Positions 17,650 through 25,678 of a stretch of 64,000 nt of DNA are shown piece by piece (position 1 is the first letter of the stretch; the number at the start of each line of letters is the position of its first letter). The notes under the pieces are model-generated. The model was not told where the DNA came from and ran no database searches. It worked only from the letters and a program-made list of their open reading frames with translations. The stretch spans positions 1 to 64,000 of the forward strand of contig JAOARX010000025.1 of NCBI GenBank assembly GCA_025210345.1, written 5' to 3'. A program made the position numbers and the translations under genes. The stretch is from Pelagimonas sp. GTDB lineage: Bacteria > Pseudomonadota > Alphaproteobacteria > Rhodobacterales > Rhodobacteraceae.

Positions 17650-17913
17650 GGTCACGACCCATTCAACCAGCACCACCAGTGCGCCAGATCTTGTTCGTGG
17701 CAAGACGCATCTGAGCAGGAATAGGGGTTTTATTTCAATCAGATGCACCGCAGCCCATGGGCAAGATCCGACGCCCCCGAAGGGCTCTGATGTCGCATCA
17801 TCTCAGCGGCCCGCGCCGCTTGAAAAGGGAACCACCCTTTCCGGCGCGGCGCGAACCCCTGATATTTCGCGAAATCAGAGCTGGCGGCGCAGGATTAATC
17901 GGTCCTGACCCTA
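17647..17913. repeat. 267-bp structured element with inverted terminal repeats (MITE-like)
   Basis: The left end TAGGGTCACGACCCATT (17647-17663) and right end AATCGGTCCTGACCCTA (17897-17913) are inverted repeats matching at 15 of 17 positions. Inside are further palindromes: GCATCTGA (17707-17714) with TCAGATGC (17739-17746); a long hairpin 17812-17853 with outer arms CGCGCCGC/GCGGCGCG and inner arms GAAAAGGG/CCCTTTCC; and CTGATATTTCGCGAAATCAG (17859-17878). No coding frame of note. It fills most of the 379-bp gap before ileS. It could be a non-autonomous mobile element or an RNA-folding repeat. Confidence 0.55.
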
Positions 17914-18028
17914 GCGGACCAGTGCAATGGTCTTGCGTTTCAAGGGGCAACTCGCTATCGCTCGGCGCTGAATTCAACGTGGTTGGGTGGCCCGATGCCC
18001 CCCGCCCCTCAACATGATCTGGCCTGTT

Positions 18029-20836
18029 ATGACACGCGATTACAAAGATACGATCTTCAAGCTGAAATCGGCCATGCCGCAGCGTGGGAACCTTCCTAAG
18101 CGCGAGCCAGAGATGATTGAGCGCTGGAACAAGCTGGACATGTTCGCCCGCATCCGCGAAAGCGGCGCGGGCCGCCCCATGTACACGCTGCATGACGGCC
18201 CGCCCTATGCCAATGGCAACATCCACATCGGCCACGCGATGAACAAGATCCTCAAGGATGTGATCAACCGCGCCTGGCAGATGACCGGCTATCAGACAAA
18301 TTACGTTCCCGGCTGGGACTGTCACGGCCTGCCCATCGAATGGCAGATCGAAAAGCAGTACCAAAAGGAGGGCAAGAAAAAGGACGACATCGCCGTCATG
18401 GATTTCCGTGACGAATGCGCGACCTTTGCGGATCACTGGGTTGGCATTCAGCGCGAAGAGTTCAAACGCCTTGGCATCAACGGTGATTGGGACAACCCCT
18501 ATCTGACCGTGAAACCAGAGTCCGAGGCCTATATCGTTGGCGAGCTGGGCAAATTCCTGATGAGCGGCGCGCTGTATCGTGGCGCCAAGCCGGTGATGTG
18601 GTCGGTGGTCGAAAAGACCGCGCTGGCCGAGGCCGAGATCGAATACCACGACCATAAATCCACCGCGATTCACGTGCGCTTCCCTGTGGTTGAGGCCGCG
18701 CATGACGCGCTGATCGGCGCAGGCGCCGTGATCTGGACCACCACGCCCTGGACCATCCCGGCCAACCGCGCCTTGGCCTATGGGCCCGACATTGACTATG
18801 TGATGGTCGAAGTCACCGAGGTCCAGGAAGGATCGCTGGCACAAGAGGGCGAACGCCTGATCGTGGCCCGCGCCCTGCTGGATGATATTGCGGAAACGCT
18901 GGGCTTTACCCCCAAGATGACCGGCGTCGAGGGGCTGGGCAAAGACCTGCTGGCCGGCATGGTCTGCACGCATCCGCTTGCGGATCTGGGCTTTGACGGC
19001 CCGCGCCCGCTGTTGGCCGGGGATTTTGTCGAAGCGGACGCGGGGACGGGCATTGTCCACATGGCGCCCGACCACGGCGAAGACGATGCCAAACTTTGCG
19101 CCCAGCATGACGTCAAGATGATCGGCACGCTGAACGATGATGGCACCTATACCGACCGGGTTCCGCATTTCACCGGCATCCATGTGTTCAAAGCCACCGA
19201 CCCGGTCTGCGATGCGCTGACCGAGGCGGGCGCGCTGCGCAAACGTGGCACGCTGGTGCACTCGTACCCGCATTCCTGGCGCTCCAAGGCACCGGTGATT
19301 TTCCGCGCGACGCCGCAGTGGTTCATCTCACTCGACAAAACCGGCATCCGCGACACCGCGCTGAAATCCATCGAAGACACCAACTTTTTCCCGGAAACCG
19401 GCCGCAACCGCATCCGCTCGATGGTGGAAAGCCGCCCGGACTGGTGCATCTCGCGTCAGCGCAGCTGGGGCATCCCAATCGCTGTCTTTGTCGACAAGGC
19501 CACCGGCGAGCCGCTGCGCGATCAATCGGTCATGGACCGCGTGGTCGAGGTCTTCCGCGAAGAGGGCGCAGGCGCATGGTTCACCTCGCCGCCCGCGCGT
19601 TTCCTGGGCAATGACCGCAACCCGGACGACTATGAGCAGATCTTTGACATTCTCGATGTATGGTTCGAAAGCGGCTCGACCCATGCGTTCGAACTGGAAC
19701 CGCGCGACGATCTGAAATGCCCGGCGGATCTGTATCTTGAAGGGTCCGACCAGCACCGTGGCTGGTTCCAGTCATCGCTGCTGGTGGGGTCCGGCAACCG
19801 TGGCCGCGCGCCCTTTGACAACATCCTGACGCATGGTTTCGTGCTGGATGAAAAGGGTTATAAGATGTCGAAATCGCAGGGCAACGTTGTCGCCCCGCAA
19901 AAGGTGATCGACCAGTTTGGCGCCGATGTTCTGCGCCTGTGGGTGATGACCTCGGACTTTTCCGAAGACATCCGCATCGGCAACGAGATCCTGAAACAGA
20001 CTTCGGACCAATATCGCCGCTTCCGCAACACGCTGCGCTATCTGACCGGCGCGCTTGAGGGGTTTGACACCGCCAACCCCGTGGCCCGCGACGACATGCC
20101 CGAGCTGGAGCGCTGGATGCTGCACCGTCTGGCCGAACTGGACACCTTCATGCGCCAGTCGATCAAGGATTACGCCTATCAGCCCGCCTACACCGCGCTG
20201 CATGCGTTCTGCGCCAATGAAATGTCGGCCTTTTATCTCGATATCCGCAAGGACTGCCTGTACTGCGATCCGCTGGATGGCGAGCGCCGTCGCGCGGCCC
20301 AGACCGTCATGTATGAGATCTTCAAGCGCCTGTCCGCCTGGCTGGCCCCGGTTCTGGCCTTTACCGCTGACGAAGCCTGGCAGTTTGGCCCGGACGGCGA
20401 CGAAAATGGTTCGATCCATTTCACCCAGTTCCCGGAAACCCCCGAGGGCTGGCTGGACGCGGATCTGGACGCACGCTGGAAGGTCATCCGTGACGCGCGC
20501 CGCGTGGTCACACAGGCCCTTGAGGGCGCGCGTTCCGAAGGGGTGATCCGTTCGTCCCTGCAAGGTGCGCCCACGGTTTACCTGGCGGATGACACGCTGA
20601 CCGATGTGATCTCGGCCGAGGATTTCGCAGATGTCTGCATCACCTCGAACATCACCTTTGTCAGAAAAGACGCGCCCGAAGGCGCGGTGCGGATCGAAGA
20701 CATCTCGGGTGTTGCCGCGGTTCCCGATCTTGCCGAGGGTCAGAAATGCGCCCGGTGCTGGAAAGTCCTGCCGGACGTCGGCAGCGTGGCCGAGCACCCC
20801 GAACTGTGCCAGCGATGCGCTGATACGGTCGGCTAA
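18029..20836 (+). CDS. ileS: Isoleucyl-tRNA synthetase
   Basis: 935 residues, class I synthetase charging tRNA-Ile. HIGH is at 66-69 in PYANGNIHIGHAMNK, and the KMSKS loop (YKMSKSQGN) lies near residue 612. The editing (CP1) domain sits between them, and the C-terminal zinc finger CARCW...CQRCAD closes the protein. The preceding ATG is chosen so that the protein begins MTRDYKDTIFKLK; an ATG at 18014 in frame is possible and no clear Shine-Dalgarno separates them. A perfect terminator follows. The repeat element upstream separates it from the methyltransferase. Confidence 0.97.
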   Translation: MTRDYKDTIFKLKSAMPQRGNLPKREPEMIERWNKLDMFARIRESGAGRPMYTLHDGPPYANGNIHIGHAMNKILKDVINRAWQMTGYQTNYVPGWDCHGLPIEWQIEKQYQKEGKKKDDIAVMDFRDECATFADHWVGIQREEFKRLGINGDWDNPYLTVKPESEAYIVGELGKFLMSGALYRGAKPVMWSVVEKTALAEAEIEYHDHKSTAIHVRFPVVEAAHDALIGAGAVIWTTTPWTIPANRALAYGPDIDYVMVEVTEVQEGSLAQEGERLIVARALLDDIAETLGFTPKMTGVEGLGKDLLAGMVCTHPLADLGFDGPRPLLAGDFVEADAGTGIVHMAPDHGEDDAKLCAQHDVKMIGTLNDDGTYTDRVPHFTGIHVFKATDPVCDALTEAGALRKRGTLVHSYPHSWRSKAPVIFRATPQWFISLDKTGIRDTALKSIEDTNFFPETGRNRIRSMVESRPDWCISRQRSWGIPIAVFVDKATGEPLRDQSVMDRVVEVFREEGAGAWFTSPPARFLGNDRNPDDYEQIFDILDVWFESGSTHAFELEPRDDLKCPADLYLEGSDQHRGWFQSSLLVGSGNRGRAPFDNILTHGFVLDEKGYKMSKSQGNVVAPQKVIDQFGADVLRLWVMTSDFSEDIRIGNEILKQTSDQYRRFRNTLRYLTGALEGFDTANPVARDDMPELERWMLHRLAELDTFMRQSIKDYAYQPAYTALHAFCANEMSAFYLDIRKDCLYCDPLDGERRRAAQTVMYEIFKRLSAWLAPVLAFTADEAWQFGPDGDENGSIHFTQFPETPEGWLDADLDARWKVIRDARRVVTQALEGARSEGVIRSSLQGAPTVYLADDTLTDVISAEDFADVCITSNITFVRKDAPEGAVRIEDISGVAAVPDLAEGQKCARCWKVLPDVGSVAEHPELCQRCADTVG

Positions 20837-20855
20837 ACACCTGTGTGTTCATGAC

Positions 20856-20885
20856 AACGGCCCGTCCAACGCGTGACGGGCCGTT
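20856..20885. terminator. Terminator after ileS
   Basis: AACGGCCCGTC (20856-20866), loop of 8 bases, GACGGGCCGTT (20875-20885), then TTT. Perfect 11-bp stem, placed 20 bp after ileS. It may also serve the convergent uspA. Confidence 0.85.
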
Positions 20886-21005
20886 TTCGTTTCTGGGCCA
20901 CACGACGACCCTACAATCAAAGACCGCCTCTCTTTGTGCAAACACGCTTACGGAGTGTCGTGGGCAGGATTGCACGCCCCTCTCCGGGATACATCTGTTG
21001 GAAAC

Positions 21006-21419
21006 CTACCTGAGAACATGCACCGCGCATCGGGCATGGCGCACCACCTGCGTTGCCGTCGACCCCAGCAGCAAATCCTGCATCCCCGGCTGATGCGATG
21101 CAATGACGATCAGGTCACTGCCATTTTCCTCTGCCCAATCCAGGATTGTCCGCCCCGAGTGCCCTTCGACCAGCACGCCCTGCCCGTTGGGCACCGACTG
21201 CGCCAGGCTGTCCAGTTCGGCTTGCAGCGCATTGCGTGCCTCGCGGCTGAAATCGGCGGGCAGATAGTTCACAACATAGCCGGGAACCTGTTCCATCACG
21301 TGCAAAACCGAGATTTCACCACCCTCAGCCAACAGCGCGGCGGCAATCCCCAGCGCCCTGCCAGACTTTTCTTTGCCACCCTCTTCAAAGGCCACGGGAA
21401 CAAGAATTTTCTGGTACAT
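21006..21419 (-). CDS. uspA: Universal stress protein, UspA family
   Basis: 137 residues of a single Usp domain. MYQKILVPVAFE opens strand beta-1; the C-terminal SDLIVIASHQPG and GSTATQVVRHA segments approximate the G-2X-G-9X-G(S/T) ATP-binding motif, though the first glycines are altered (SHQPGMQDLLLGST). Probably a cytoplasmic nucleotide-binding stress protein. AGCAGGAGGA lies upstream of the ATG. A CRP/FNR-type site lies about 54 bp upstream, fitting low-oxygen control as known for FnrL regulons in related bacteria. Confidence 0.92.
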   Translation of the reverse strand: MYQKILVPVAFEEGGKEKSGRALGIAAALLAEGGEISVLHVMEQVPGYVVNYLPADFSREARNALQAELDSLAQSVPNGQGVLVEGHSGRTILDWAEENGSDLIVIASHQPGMQDLLLGSTATQVVRHARCAVHVLR

Positions 21420-21441
21420 GGTTCAATCCTCCTGCTCTGAA

Positions 21442-21483
21442 AATATGCAACCCGTTCAAAGTTGCCTTGATGCAGGTCATCAA
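21442..21483 (-). promoter_or_regulatory. uspA promoter with FnrL-like site
   Basis: Read on the minus strand, ATGACCTGCATCAA (21480-21467) matches the FNR-type consensus TTGAC-N4-ATCAA at 9 of 10 defined positions. A -10-like CATATT is at 21447-21442. The site centre is about 29 bp from the -10 centre, which puts it near -41, the class II activator position. The wider 17-bp palindrome TTGATG-N5-CATCAA (21467-21483) could serve another CRP/FNR-family protein. Confidence 0.5.
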
Positions 21484-21662
21484 TCCTTAATCACGCCACA
21501 TTTCACCCACATTCCGGAAATAGAACACGTTTCACCCGCAGAAGGCGGCCAGCGTCCGGCGTGAATATCCGGACCAAAGGACCAGAAGGCGCTTCCCTGA
21601 CATTGTTACGAATTGAGAGTGTCCTGCGTTCATTGAACTGCCCGGCACCGCAGGAGACCGCT

Positions 21663-22349
21663 ATGCGATACCTTGTAGCCGAAACCAGCTGGCCCATGAT
21701 CACCCTTACACAAGAGCTGGCTGATCAGGGCACTTTGCTGACCCGCATTGACCGCCCTGAGGACACGCCAGATTTTCTACGCCTTGCCGCCAGCGACATG
21801 TTGCTGTTGGAGGGATCGCAGCTTAAACCCAACCGGCTCAGCCTGTCTGACCTCAAATGCAAAGGCCCCCACACCCCGATTGCTCTGTTTTCATCAGAGG
21901 AAGACAATGACCAGATCAGCAGTTGGTTTCAATCCGGGGCCGACGCCGTGATCCCCATGCACACGCCCGTCGACGAAGTCATCTTGCGGCTGCGCGCCGT
22001 TGCATGCCGCAACCGGGGGCTGGCGATGCCGCGTGCCGATCTGGGGCCCTTGCAGTTGGATCTGCCCAATCGGCGGGCCTATATTTATGATTGCCCCCTG
22101 AAACTGGGGCCCAAGCAATACGAACTGCTGGAATATATTTGCCTGCGCCCAAATCAGTTGGTGACCCGCAGCGAGCTATTGACCCATATCTATGGCTTTG
22201 AGGATGAGCCGGATTCCCGGGTATTCGATGTCTATTTCTGCAATCTGCGCACCTATCTGAAACCCATCTCAGGCGAGATCGACATCGAAACCGTGAGGGG
22301 AGTCGGCTATCGACTGACTACAGACCAGCGCGACACGGCCGCGGCCTAG
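21663..22349 (+). CDS. OmpR-type regulator with CtrA-like DNA-binding domain and degenerate receiver
   Basis: 228 residues. Receiver-like domain at 1-120, winged helix at about 125-220. The C-terminal half (THIYGFEDEPDSRVFDVYF then ETVRGVGYRL) is very like CtrA (HLYGGMDEPE...IDVF). The receiver is degenerate: where CtrA has E7-D8-D9 this has E7-T8-S9, and the phospho-acceptor D51 position is E50 in DMLLLEGS. It may therefore be unphosphorylated or constitutively active. ATG 21663 follows CAGGAGA; an upstream in-frame start at 21561 would add 34 unlikely residues. It is divergent from uspA and has no adjacent kinase. Confidence 0.85.
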   Translation: MRYLVAETSWPMITLTQELADQGTLLTRIDRPEDTPDFLRLAASDMLLLEGSQLKPNRLSLSDLKCKGPHTPIALFSSEEDNDQISSWFQSGADAVIPMHTPVDEVILRLRAVACRNRGLAMPRADLGPLQLDLPNRRAYIYDCPLKLGPKQYELLEYICLRPNQLVTRSELLTHIYGFEDEPDSRVFDVYFCNLRTYLKPISGEIDIETVRGVGYRLTTDQRDTAAA

Positions 22350-22363
22350 GATCAGGCCCGGTT
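22347..22363 (+). repeat. Degenerate copy of stop-codon-associated repeat motif
   Basis: TAGGATCAGGCCCGGTT begins at the stop codon of the CtrA-like gene and matches the copy at 131 (TAGGGTCAGGCCCCATT) at 14 of 17 positions. Confidence 0.35.
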
Positions 22364-22401
22364 TCAGGTACAGGTTCTGGCACAGCTTCAGGCAGAAATC
22401 C

Positions 22402-22431
22402 TTGACAGAGCGGGGCGCGGGGCGGCATTTA
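22402..22431 (+). promoter_or_regulatory. Possible promoter of the DUF484-xerC operon
   Basis: TTGACA (22402-22407) is a perfect -35; CATTTA (22426-22431) lies 18 bp further and is a fair -10. The first gene starts 50 bp downstream. Confidence 0.4.
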
Positions 22432-22480
22432 ACAAGAAAGGCCGACAAGCGCCCCGCATCCAAAAGCAGTCAGGATTTCC

Positions 22481-23188
22481 ATGAGCACGCGCAAACGCAT
22501 CGACGATTCTATCCGCGAATCCATCATTTCGCGCCCGGATATGATCCTGGACGACCAAGAGATGATGCATGCGCTGATCGCCGCGAACGAGCGCGCGATG
22601 GGCGGCAATATCATTGATCTGCGCGGCATCGCCATGGAACGGCTGGAAGCCCGGCTGGATCGTCTGGAAGACACGCACCGTTCGGTGATTGCGGCCGCTT
22701 ATGAAAACCTGGCAGGCACCAACCAGATTCACCGCGCCATACTGCGCATGCTTGATCCGCTGGAATTTGAACCCTTTCTCAAGGATCTGGGCGGCGATGT
22801 TTCGGACATCCTGCGCGTTGATGTGGTCAAACTGGTGTTGGAATCCGGCCAAAACGACCAAGAACCGGCCGTCAGCCGCCTAGGCGACGTGCTTTCGGTG
22901 GCCGAGCCCGGCTTTGTCGAAGACTATCTGGCCGCAGGTCGCGAAGCCCCCCTGCGTCAGGTCACGCTGCGTCAGGTTCAGCAAGGCGATGGCCGGATCT
23001 ATGGCGACAAGGCGGAATGGATCCGCTCAGAGGCCTGTCTCAAACTGGATTTCGGTCCCGGACGCCTGCCCGGCCTGTTGGTCATGGGCGCCGAAGATCC
23101 GCATCAGTTCACCCCACAACAGGGGACCGATCTGCTGGCCTTTTTCGCCGGTGTCTTTGAGCGCGCCATGCGCCGTTGGCTGGCGTGA
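22481..23188 (+). CDS. DUF484 family protein
   Basis: 235 residues. An N-terminal helical segment (to about 85, with DRLEDTHRSVIAAAYENLAG) precedes a GAF-like domain ending in LLAFFAGVFERAMRRWL. DUF484 proteins are commonly encoded beside xerC; their biochemical role is unknown. The stop TGA overlaps the likely GTG start of xerC (GTGA), so the two are translationally coupled. Confidence 0.88.
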   Translation: MSTRKRIDDSIRESIISRPDMILDDQEMMHALIAANERAMGGNIIDLRGIAMERLEARLDRLEDTHRSVIAAAYENLAGTNQIHRAILRMLDPLEFEPFLKDLGGDVSDILRVDVVKLVLESGQNDQEPAVSRLGDVLSVAEPGFVEDYLAAGREAPLRQVTLRQVQQGDGRIYGDKAEWIRSEACLKLDFGPGRLPGLLVMGAEDPHQFTPQQGTDLLAFFAGVFERAMRRWLA

Positions 23189-24126
23189 GCGGGACGGGCG
23201 CGGTTCACATCTCACCGGCAGCCACGGACGCGCTGCACACCTGGCTTGCATCACAAAAAGCATTGAAGAGTGCCTCAGAGCACACCCTGACCGCCTATCA
23301 AAACGATGTTCTGGATTTCATCGCCTTCCTGACGCTGCACCATGCGGAACCTCAGGGGCTGACGCCGCTGGCACGGGTTCACACGCGGGACATGCGGGCC
23401 TGGCTGGCGCATCTGCGCGGTCAGGATCTTGCCCCGCGCTCGATGGCGCGCAAGCTTTCGTCGGTCAAAAGCTTTTACCGCTGGCTGGCGGAACGCGAAG
23501 GGTTTGAACCCACCGCTGTGCTGTCGATCCGTGCCCCCAAGTTTGAGAAAAAACTCCCCCGCCCCCTGAGCAAAGATGCCGCCAAGGCCATGCTGGATAT
23601 GGTCGAAGTTCAATCCAACGAAAGCTGGCAGGGCGCGCGCGACGCCGCTGTGGTGACCTTGCTGTATGGCTCGGGGTTGCGGATATCCGAGGCGCTCAGC
23701 CTGACCGGGGCGGATCTGCCCATCGGTGAAACCCTGCGCATCCTGGGCAAGGGCCAAAAAGAGCGGGTGGTGCCGGTTCTGCCCGTCGCCCGGCGGGCGA
23801 TCGAGACCTATCTGCGGTTGTGCCCCTATGACCCAGAGCCCCAGCGCGCCCTGTTTCGCGGCGCACGCGGTGGCGCCCTGAATCCAAGGCAACTGCAAAA
23901 AGCAACAGAACAGGCCCGGCTCGGGCTTGGGCTACCTGCCACCGCGACCCCCCACGCCATGCGCCACAGCTTTGCGACGCATTTGCTGTCCGCCGGAGGG
24001 GATCTGCGCGCGATTCAGGAACTGCTGGGCCATGCGTCTTTGTCGACAACCCAAACCTATACCGCCGTAGACCAGGCCCGCCTGATGGAGGTCTATGACG
24101 CGACCCACCCAAAGGCCAAAGGCTAG
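23185..24126 (+). CDS. xerC: Tyrosine recombinase XerC
   Basis: 313 residues. N-terminal core-binding domain (about 10-115) then the catalytic domain with R166 (GSGLRISEA), Lys near 189-192 (GKGQKER), H257 and R260 (PHAMRHSFATHL), H283 (LGHASLSTTQ) and Y292 (TQTY). All catalytic residues are present. XerC with XerD resolves chromosome dimers at dif. The start is probably GTG 23185, overlapping the DUF484 stop; TTG 23176 is the alternative. The DUF484-xerC order argues for the housekeeping recombinase rather than a phage integrase. Confidence 0.94.
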   Translation: MSGTGAVHISPAATDALHTWLASQKALKSASEHTLTAYQNDVLDFIAFLTLHHAEPQGLTPLARVHTRDMRAWLAHLRGQDLAPRSMARKLSSVKSFYRWLAEREGFEPTAVLSIRAPKFEKKLPRPLSKDAAKAMLDMVEVQSNESWQGARDAAVVTLLYGSGLRISEALSLTGADLPIGETLRILGKGQKERVVPVLPVARRAIETYLRLCPYDPEPQRALFRGARGGALNPRQLQKATEQARLGLGLPATATPHAMRHSFATHLLSAGGDLRAIQELLGHASLSTTQTYTAVDQARLMEVYDATHPKAKG

Positions 24127-24182
24127 CTTGCCCCTTTGGGGTTCCCCCGGCATAGTCGCCTCATCCACCAATGAGGACCGCC

Positions 24183-24788
24183 ATGAAGCTCATGTATTCC
24201 CCTGCCTCGCCCTTTGTGCGCAAAACCGTTGTGACGCTGCATGAAACCGGTCAGACTGATGACGTTGAACTTGTTCAGGTCACCGCATCGCCCTATGGGC
24301 CGGACGCGGATCTTGTGGCGGCGAACCCGATGGGCAAGATCCCGGCCCTGGTGCGCCCCGATGGTCCGGCACTGTATGACAGCCGGGTGATCTGCCGCTT
24401 TTTGGACGCGCGCGCGGGCACGGGCCTGTATTCCGACACGCACACCTGGGAAACCCTGACGCTTGAGGCAACGGGGGATGCGATCATGGAGGCCGCGGTT
24501 TCTATGGTCTATGAGGGGCGGTATCGCCCTGAAGAAAAACAGCATTCCGATTGGGTCGAAGGTCAATGGACCAAGATCACCCGCGCCTTGGATGTGTTGA
24601 ACACCCGTTGGATCAGCCATCTGGCGGGCCCGCTTGATATCGGCCAAATCGCGGTGGGATGTGCCCTAGGCTATCTGGACTTTCGGCTTGAGGCCCGCGC
24701 ATGGCGCAAGGGGCACGACGGTTTGGCCAATTGGTATGCCGATTTCCGCGCGCGCCCATCCATGTGTGCGACCGCGCCCCAGGGGTAG
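24183..24788 (+). CDS. Glutathione S-transferase family protein
   Basis: 201 residues. Thioredoxin-like N-domain with MKLMYSPASPFVRKTVVTLH (the SPFVRK turn carries the likely catalytic Ser), the cis-Pro region GKIPALV, and the helical domain after about residue 85 (GQIAVGCALGYLDFRL holds the conserved N-capping Asp region). Substrate unknown. ATG 24183 follows GAGGA; an ATG 12 bp upstream is in frame but less likely. Confidence 0.9.
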   Translation: MKLMYSPASPFVRKTVVTLHETGQTDDVELVQVTASPYGPDADLVAANPMGKIPALVRPDGPALYDSRVICRFLDARAGTGLYSDTHTWETLTLEATGDAIMEAAVSMVYEGRYRPEEKQHSDWVEGQWTKITRALDVLNTRWISHLAGPLDIGQIAVGCALGYLDFRLEARAWRKGHDGLANWYADFRARPSMCATAPQG

Positions 24789-25090
24789 GCTCAGGGTAAG
24801 CCAGGCAAACCCATATCAGAGAATCATCTCTGGCGCTGATCTGGCGCAGGCACGCCGTGGGGTCCGTTTGTCAGGGTGATTCCCAAGTGGATCGCGCACA
24901 AGTTTCCACGATGAACGCCCCCCACTGCGCTACAACCGCGACACATCCGCGCTAAGAGCAAAACCGCGCTTTTGAATGCTTTACCCCTTAGGTTCCCCCC
25001 GCTAAAAGCCCGTCAGATTGGTCGTGGCGTCGCTGCGGCCTGATGGTTTTATTGCGGCCAATAGTGGCCCCCAGCAATGGAGCGAACCTC
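24789..25090. other. Intergenic region before petA
   Basis: 302 bp without a gene. It holds a small hairpin CAGAGA-ATCA-TCTCTG (24817-24832), perhaps a weak terminator for the GST gene, and GGCC-N6-GGCC (25056-25069) close to the petA start. The petABC promoter must lie here but I cannot place it with confidence. No FNR-type site seen. Confidence 0.5.
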
Positions 25091-25666
25091 GTGTCACACG
25101 CAGACGATCACGAAGGCACCCGTAGAGACTTTCTCTACTACGCCGCCGCAGGCGCGGGGGCTGTCACAACCGGCGCCGCCGTATGGCCTCTGGTTAACCA
25201 AATGAACCCCTCGGCAGACGTTCGCGCGCTGGCCTCGATTCGCGTCGATGTGTCCAGCCTCGAAGTCGGCAGCCAGCTTACAGTCAAATGGCTGGGCAAG
25301 CCGGTGTTCATCCGCCGCCGGACGGAAGAAGAAATCGCAGACGCGCGCAACGTCGACCTGTCGACCCTGATCGACGGCGTTGCCCGCAACGCGAACATCG
25401 ACGCGGCCGCGGATGCAGCGGACGAAAACCGCGCGATGGACGAAGCCGGCGAATGGCTGGTGCAAATGGGCGTATGTACCCACCTGGGCTGTGTGCCGCT
25501 GGACAATGCCGGTGAATACACCGCCAATGGCGTCGGCGGCTGGTTCTGCCCCTGCCACGGGTCGCACTACGACACCTCGGGCCGTATCCGCAAAGGACCG
25601 GCGCCCGAGAACCTGCCCGTCCCGCCGGCAGAGTTTGTCGACGAAACCACCATCAAGCTGGGATAA
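25091..25666 (+). CDS. petA: Rieske iron-sulfur protein of cytochrome bc1
   Basis: 191 residues, as usual in Rhodobacterales. It passes electrons from ubiquinol at the Qo site to cytochrome c1. The N-terminus carries a twin-Arg signal-anchor ([15 protein letters not shown], residues 9-23) with one membrane helix. 2Fe-2S ligands C129, H131, C153 and H156 lie in CTHLGC and CPCHGSH; C134 and C155 form the disulphide. Start GTG 25091 is chosen from GGAG 8 bp upstream and homology to the VSHA/MSHA beginnings of the family; petB follows 12 bp after the stop. Confidence 0.97.
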   Translation: MSHADDHEGTRRDFLYYAAAGAGAVTTGAAVWPLVNQMNPSADVRALASIRVDVSSLEVGSQLTVKWLGKPVFIRRRTEEEIADARNVDLSTLIDGVARNANIDAAADAADENRAMDEAGEWLVQMGVCTHLGCVPLDNAGEYTANGVGGWFCPCHGSHYDTSGRIRKGPAPENLPVPPAEFVDETTIKLG

Positions 25667-25678
25667 GGAGACGCGCAT

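Noticed and set aside
17798..19273. 491-residue minus-strand frame opposite the ileS 5' part
   Set aside because: Shadow of ileS; the part before the ileS start lies in the repeat element.
23185..24126. Integrase of a mobile element
   Set aside because: The gene is coupled to DUF484, no attachment-site repeats or tRNA are near, and the length and motifs match XerC.
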